DNA of 10,091 nucleotides, taken from Bacillota bacterium (GTDB lineage Bacteria; Bacillota; Sulfobacillia; RBS10-35; JAJYVN01). The number at the start of each line of letters is the position of its first letter. Position 1 is the stretch's first letter. The notes beneath the pieces are model-generated. The model did no database searches and was not told the DNA's origin. It was given only the letters and a program-made list of their open reading frames with translations. Shown piece after piece: positions 7,489 through 10,091 of the stretch. The DNA lies in the NCBI GenBank assembly GCA_021827805.1, contig JAKAUG010000333.1, forward strand, positions 1-10,091, written 5' to 3'. The translations under genes and the position numbers were made by a program.

Positions 7489-7512
7489 AGAACCGCCCCG
7501 AAGGACGGTTCT
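7489..7512 (-). terminator. UUCG-tetraloop hairpin terminating the tRNA-Pro transcript
   Basis: Read on the minus strand, this is a ten-base-pair stem (one G-U pair) closed by a C(UUCG)G tetraloop, an exceptionally stable RNA hairpin. It starts seven bases after the tRNA CCA end. Only a short U-containing tail (TTC) follows, so it may act as a weak intrinsic terminator or as a processing and stability element. It also lies just past the broken protease gene on the other strand and could serve both. Confidence 0.65.
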
Positions 7513-7519
7513 GAGTACG

Positions 7520-7596
7520 TGGTCGGGCTGGGCGGATTTGAACCGCCGACCTCCTGAACCCCATTCAGGCGCGCTGCCAAGCTGCGCTACAGCCCG
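7520..7596 (-). tRNA. tRNA-Pro (anticodon GGG)
   Basis: The 77-base gene folds into a full cloverleaf on the minus strand. It has acceptor stem CGGGCTG/CAGCCCG with the C1-G72 pair and A73 typical of bacterial tRNA-Pro, a D stem GCGC/GCGC and anticodon stem CCTGA/TCAGG. The seven-base anticodon loop is ATGGGGT (anticodon GGG), the T stem is GGCGG/CCGCC with TTCAAAT loop, and CCA is encoded. It reads CCC and CCT proline codons. The 3' portion is repeated at 5790-5839, marking this gene as a probable integration site that stayed intact. Confidence 0.96.
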
Positions 7597-7619
7597 TCGT
7601 GACTTCCGAGAGCCTTCGC

Positions 7620-7648
7620 ATCTTACCACAGCGTGGGCGCGGCTCCAA
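7620..7648 (-). promoter_or_regulatory. Promoter of tRNA-Pro
   Basis: On the minus strand TTGGAG (7643-7648) and TAAGAT (7620-7625) are separated by exactly 17 bases. This fits a housekeeping sigma factor, with initiation about 17 bases before the mature tRNA. It stands back to back with the rightward promoter, the two -35 boxes being six bases apart. Confidence 0.6.
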
Positions 7649-7654
7649 GCGGCG

Positions 7655-7683
7655 TTGACGCTCCAGTTTCCTCAGACTAGAAT
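7655..7683 (+). promoter_or_regulatory. Promoter of the CysO-E1-rhodanese / cysteine synthase operon
   Basis: TTGACG (7655-7660) and TAGAAT (7678-7683) have the ideal 17-base spacer and one mismatch each to the sigma-70/sigma-A consensus. Transcription should start near 7690, leaving a leader of about 64 bases before the ATG at 7754. I see no riboswitch or T-box fold in that leader. Confidence 0.75.
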
Positions 7684-7753
7684 GCCACCGTAAATCCAGT
7701 AAGCAGCCAGGTTTCACGGCGATGGACGGCAGTCGCGGATGGGGAGGACCGAT

Positions 7754-9202
7754 ATGGCTGTGCAGGTGTACATTCCGACCCCCTACCGGCAGTTCACGGA
7801 GCGGGCGTCGCGGGTGGAGGCGGAGGCCGCCAACCTTCAGCAGTTGCTGCGGGTGCTGGCGGAGCGTTATCCGGGGCTGGGCGACCGGATCCTGGCTCCC
7901 GAGGGCGGATTGCCCGGGCATCTGAACATCTACATCAACCAGGTGGAGGCGCGCACCCTGCAGGCGGAGCGCACGCCGCTCGCCGCGGGCGACGAGGTGG
8001 CGCTGATCCCGGCCATGGCCGGGGGAGCGGTGCCGGCGACGGCGCCGCTCCTGGACCGCGAGCAGTTGGAGCGGTACAGCCGCCACGTGCGGCTCGACGA
8101 GATCGGGGTGCTGGGCCAGCGCAAGCTGCTGGACAGCAAGGTCCTGATCATCGGCGCCGGCGCCCTTGGTTCCGGGGCGGCGATCTACCTGGCCGCGGCC
8201 GGCGTGGGGACGATCGGCATCGTGGACCCGGACAGGGTGGACCTGAGCAACCTGCACCGGCAGGTGCTGCACTTCACGCACGATGTCGGGCGCCCGAAGG
8301 TCCAGTCCGCGCGCCGGCATCTGGAGGACATCAATCCGCGCCTCCAGGTGCGGACCTTCGAGACGCGCCTGAGCTCGGACAACGCCCTGGAGATCATCGG
8401 CCAGTTCGATGTGGTGGTCAACGGCTCGGACAACTTCCCCACCCGCTACCTGGTGAACGACGCCTGCGTGCTGCTCGGCAAGCCCCTGGTGGACGCCTCC
8501 ATCCTGAAGTGGGACGGGCAGGCCACGGTGTTCCTGCCCGGCAAGGGCTGCTACCGGTGCCTGTTTCCGTCGCCGCCGCCCCCCGGTTCGGTGCCCTCCT
8601 GCGCCGAGGGGGGTGTGCTGGGTGCCCTGGCCGGGCACATGAGCACGCTGGAGGCCATCGAGACCGTCAAGATCCTGCTCGGTCAGGGAGATCCGCTCAG
8701 CGGCCGGCTCATCCTCTTTGACGCCCTGGCGGGGGAGTACCAGCAGCTGCGCTGGCGGCGCAACCCCGAGTGCCCCGTCTGCGGGGACAATCCCACGGTG
8801 CGTGAGCTCATCGACTACGAGGGCTTCTGCGGGGTGCCCGGGGCGCATGAGGAGGAGGCCGAGGCCGAGCCGGAGGCCGTGCAGAGGGACCTGACGCCGC
8901 GCCGGGCCTGGGAACTGCTGCAGAGCGGCGTCACCATGATCGATGTGCGCGAGCCCTTCGAGTTCCAGCAGGCCCACATCCCGGGCAGCGAGCTTGTGCC
9001 GCTGGGAAGCCTGTTGGCCAAGGCCAAGCAGGTCCTGGACCCGAAGCGGGAAACCGTCATCGTCTGCCGTATCGGCGAGCGTTCGGCCGTGGCCGTGGAG
9101 GCCCTGCGACGTGCCGGCTTCGAGAAGACGTACAACCTCTCCGGGGGTCTGGTGGCCTGGATCAACGAGCAGCTCCCGGTGGAGCAGGCGGGAGGCCGCT
9201 AG
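7754..9202 (+). CDS. CysO/MoaD-like ubiquitin fold fused to E1-like adenylyltransferase and rhodanese
   Basis: The 482-residue protein combines a sulfur carrier with the enzymes that charge it. Residues 1-91 resemble CysO/MoaD (VQVYIPTPYRQF, LNIYINQVEARTL, IPAMAGG) and end at Gly90-Gly91, which here is internal. Residues about 99-350 are a MoeB/ThiF-type E1: nucleotide loop GAGALGSG 134-141, VNGSDNFPTRYLVND, zinc cysteines 266/269 and 340/343, and Cys283 in PSCAEGG. A Glu-rich linker leads to a rhodanese domain (about 385-475) with active-site Cys438 in CRIGERS. In mycobacteria, MoeZ (E1-rhodanese) adenylates and thiolates separate CysO, which CysM then uses to make cysteine. The start at 7754 has GGGAGG six bases upstream; ATG 7739 lacks this. 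The downstream cysteine synthase supports a cysteine role over molybdopterin or thiamine, though these remain possible. Confidence 0.9.
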   Translation: MAVQVYIPTPYRQFTERASRVEAEAANLQQLLRVLAERYPGLGDRILAPEGGLPGHLNIYINQVEARTLQAERTPLAAGDEVALIPAMAGGAVPATAPLLDREQLERYSRHVRLDEIGVLGQRKLLDSKVLIIGAGALGSGAAIYLAAAGVGTIGIVDPDRVDLSNLHRQVLHFTHDVGRPKVQSARRHLEDINPRLQVRTFETRLSSDNALEIIGQFDVVVNGSDNFPTRYLVNDACVLLGKPLVDASILKWDGQATVFLPGKGCYRCLFPSPPPPGSVPSCAEGGVLGALAGHMSTLEAIETVKILLGQGDPLSGRLILFDALAGEYQQLRWRRNPECPVCGDNPTVRELIDYEGFCGVPGAHEEEAEAEPEAVQRDLTPRRAWELLQSGVTMIDVREPFEFQQAHIPGSELVPLGSLLAKAKQVLDPKRETVIVCRIGERSAVAVEALRRAGFEKTYNLSGGLVAWINEQLPVEQAGGR

Positions 9203-9204
9203 GC

Positions 9205-10091
9205 GTGGCGGAGGATGCGGCCGCGGATACCGCGACGGTGGAGGACATCCTGGACAGCGTGCTGGAACTTGTGGGCGACACACCCCTGGTGCGGCTGCGG
9301 CGCATCCCGCCGCGCAGCGCCGAGGTGGTCTGCAAGCTGGAGTGGTTCAATCCGGGCGGCAGCGTGAAGGACCGTATCGCGGTGGCCATGGTGGACGCCG
9401 CCGAGCGCGAGGGACACCTGGACCCCGGGGACACGATCGTCGAGGCCACCTCGGGGAACACCGGCATCGGACTGGCCGTCGTGGCGGCCGTGCGGGGATA
9501 CCGGCTGGTCCTGACGATGCCTGAGGACATGAACGTGGAACGGCGGGCCCTGTTCTCGTGGTACGGGGTGGAACTGGTGATGACCCCGGCCATCGAGGGT
9601 ATGTCCGGGGCCGTGTTCGCGGCCGAGGAGATCGTGCGACGGCGTGGCGCCTTCTGGCCGCGCCAGTTCGAGAATCCGCACAACCCTGAGGCCCACCGCG
9701 AGAGCACCGGGCCCGAGATCTACCGGCAGTGCGGGGGGCGCCTGGACGCTCTGGTGGCCGGGGTGGGTACCGGCGGCACGCTCAGTGGCACCGCCAGCTA
9801 CCTGCGTTCCCGGCTCCCCGCTCTGCATGTCGTGGCGGTCGAGCCAGCGCGCAGCGCGGTCCTCTCCGGTGGCCGGCCGGGGCCGCATCGCCTGCTGGGG
9901 CTGGGGGCGGGCTTTGTGCCCGGGGTTCTGGATCGGGGCCTGATCGACGAGGTGCTGGGGTGCAGCGACGAGGACGCCTTTGACACCGCCAGGCAGTTGG
10001 CCTGCCAGGACGGCCTGCTGGCCGGGCCGTCCTCGGGCGCGGCGGTGTGGGCGGCGCGCAGGGTCGCGGCTCGGCTCGGGGCGGGCAAACG
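9205..10091 (+). CDS. PLP-dependent cysteine synthase (CysK/CysM family), cut by the right edge
   Basis: About 295 residues are visible of an enzyme that replaces the acyl or phosphoryl group of activated serine with sulfur to give cysteine. Family motifs in order are VGDTPLVRL, NPGGSVKDR with the PLP lysine Lys55, TSGNTG at 82-87 contacting substrate, and GVGTGGTLSG with the phosphate-binding loop 188-192. ENPHNPEAHRESTGPEI precedes that loop, and GLGAGFVPGVL and AGPSSGAAVWAA follow it. The GTG start is two bases after the previous stop, with GGGAGG about ten bases upstream, so the genes form one operon. The position behind a CysO-like carrier suggests it accepts a protein thiocarboxylate as CysM does. 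By sequence alone ordinary sulfide-using CysK is equally possible. The last residues and the stop lie outside the window. Confidence 0.92.
   Translation, partial: MAEDAAADTATVEDILDSVLELVGDTPLVRLRRIPPRSAEVVCKLEWFNPGGSVKDRIAVAMVDAAEREGHLDPGDTIVEATSGNTGIGLAVVAAVRGYRLVLTMPEDMNVERRALFSWYGVELVMTPAIEGMSGAVFAAEEIVRRRGAFWPRQFENPHNPEAHRESTGPEIYRQCGGRLDALVAGVGTGGTLSGTASYLRSRLPALHVVAVEPARSAVLSGGRPGPHRLLGLGAGFVPGVLDRGLIDEVLGCSDEDAFDTARQLACQDGLLAGPSSGAAVWAARRVAARLGAGK

Noticed and set aside
6096..7580. 494-codon minus-strand frame containing HicB at its end
   Set aside because: Only the last 82 residues are HicB. The rest runs antisense to the protease remnant and the tRNA and has no family features.
7739..7753. 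Upstream ATG at 7739 for the three-domain protein
   Set aside because: The GGGAGG ribosome binding site at 7742-7747 overlaps it and is well spaced for ATG 7754, where CysO-like homology begins.
1..10091. CRISPR arrays, rRNA, replication origin
   Set aside because: No regularly spaced repeats, rRNA segments or clustered DnaA boxes were seen.

Overview
This is a GC-rich bacterial window with short gene spacing, translational-coupling overlaps and an encoded tRNA CCA end. These traits, the FtsH-like protease and the cysteine-synthesis genes would suit a high-GC Bacillota or a related Gram-positive-like lineage. Nothing here fixes the taxon, so that is only a guess.

Bases 1-4406, plus strand. 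The end of an unrecognised gene overlaps by 4 bp a membrane AAA+ zinc protease of the FtsH family that has almost no external domain. Directly behind its stop codon, in the same frame, lies the C-terminal part of a clan-A-like glycoside hydrolase that has lost its N-terminal half. A well-formed lipoprotein follows, made of an IPT/TIG domain and a GH12 endoglucanase with both catalytic glutamates. The last two point to plant or microbial beta-glucan use.

Bases 4407-5789 hold no gene I can support, only stem-loops and possibly decayed mobile DNA.

Bases 5790-7596 form a compact structure. An intact tRNA-Pro(GGG) on the minus strand (7520-7596) has its 3' 50 bp repeated in the same orientation at 5790-5839 (46 of 50 identical). 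This is the layout left when an element integrates into the 3' end of a tRNA gene. Between the copies lie a hicB-hicA toxin-antitoxin pair (minus strand) and a frameshifted trypsin-like protease gene (plus strand). No integrase is present.

Bases 7597-10091. Two back-to-back promoters drive the tRNA leftward and, rightward, a three-domain protein: a CysO/MoaD-like ubiquitin fold, an E1-like adenylyltransferase and a rhodanese. A cysteine synthase starts 2 bp after its stop and runs off the window. Together they look like a condensed version of the protein-thiocarboxylate cysteine pathway known from mycobacteria (CysO-MoeZ-CysM). The carrier is fused to its activating enzyme, so its Gly-Gly end is internal. 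That fusion and the tRNA-bounded island are the two most interesting things here.
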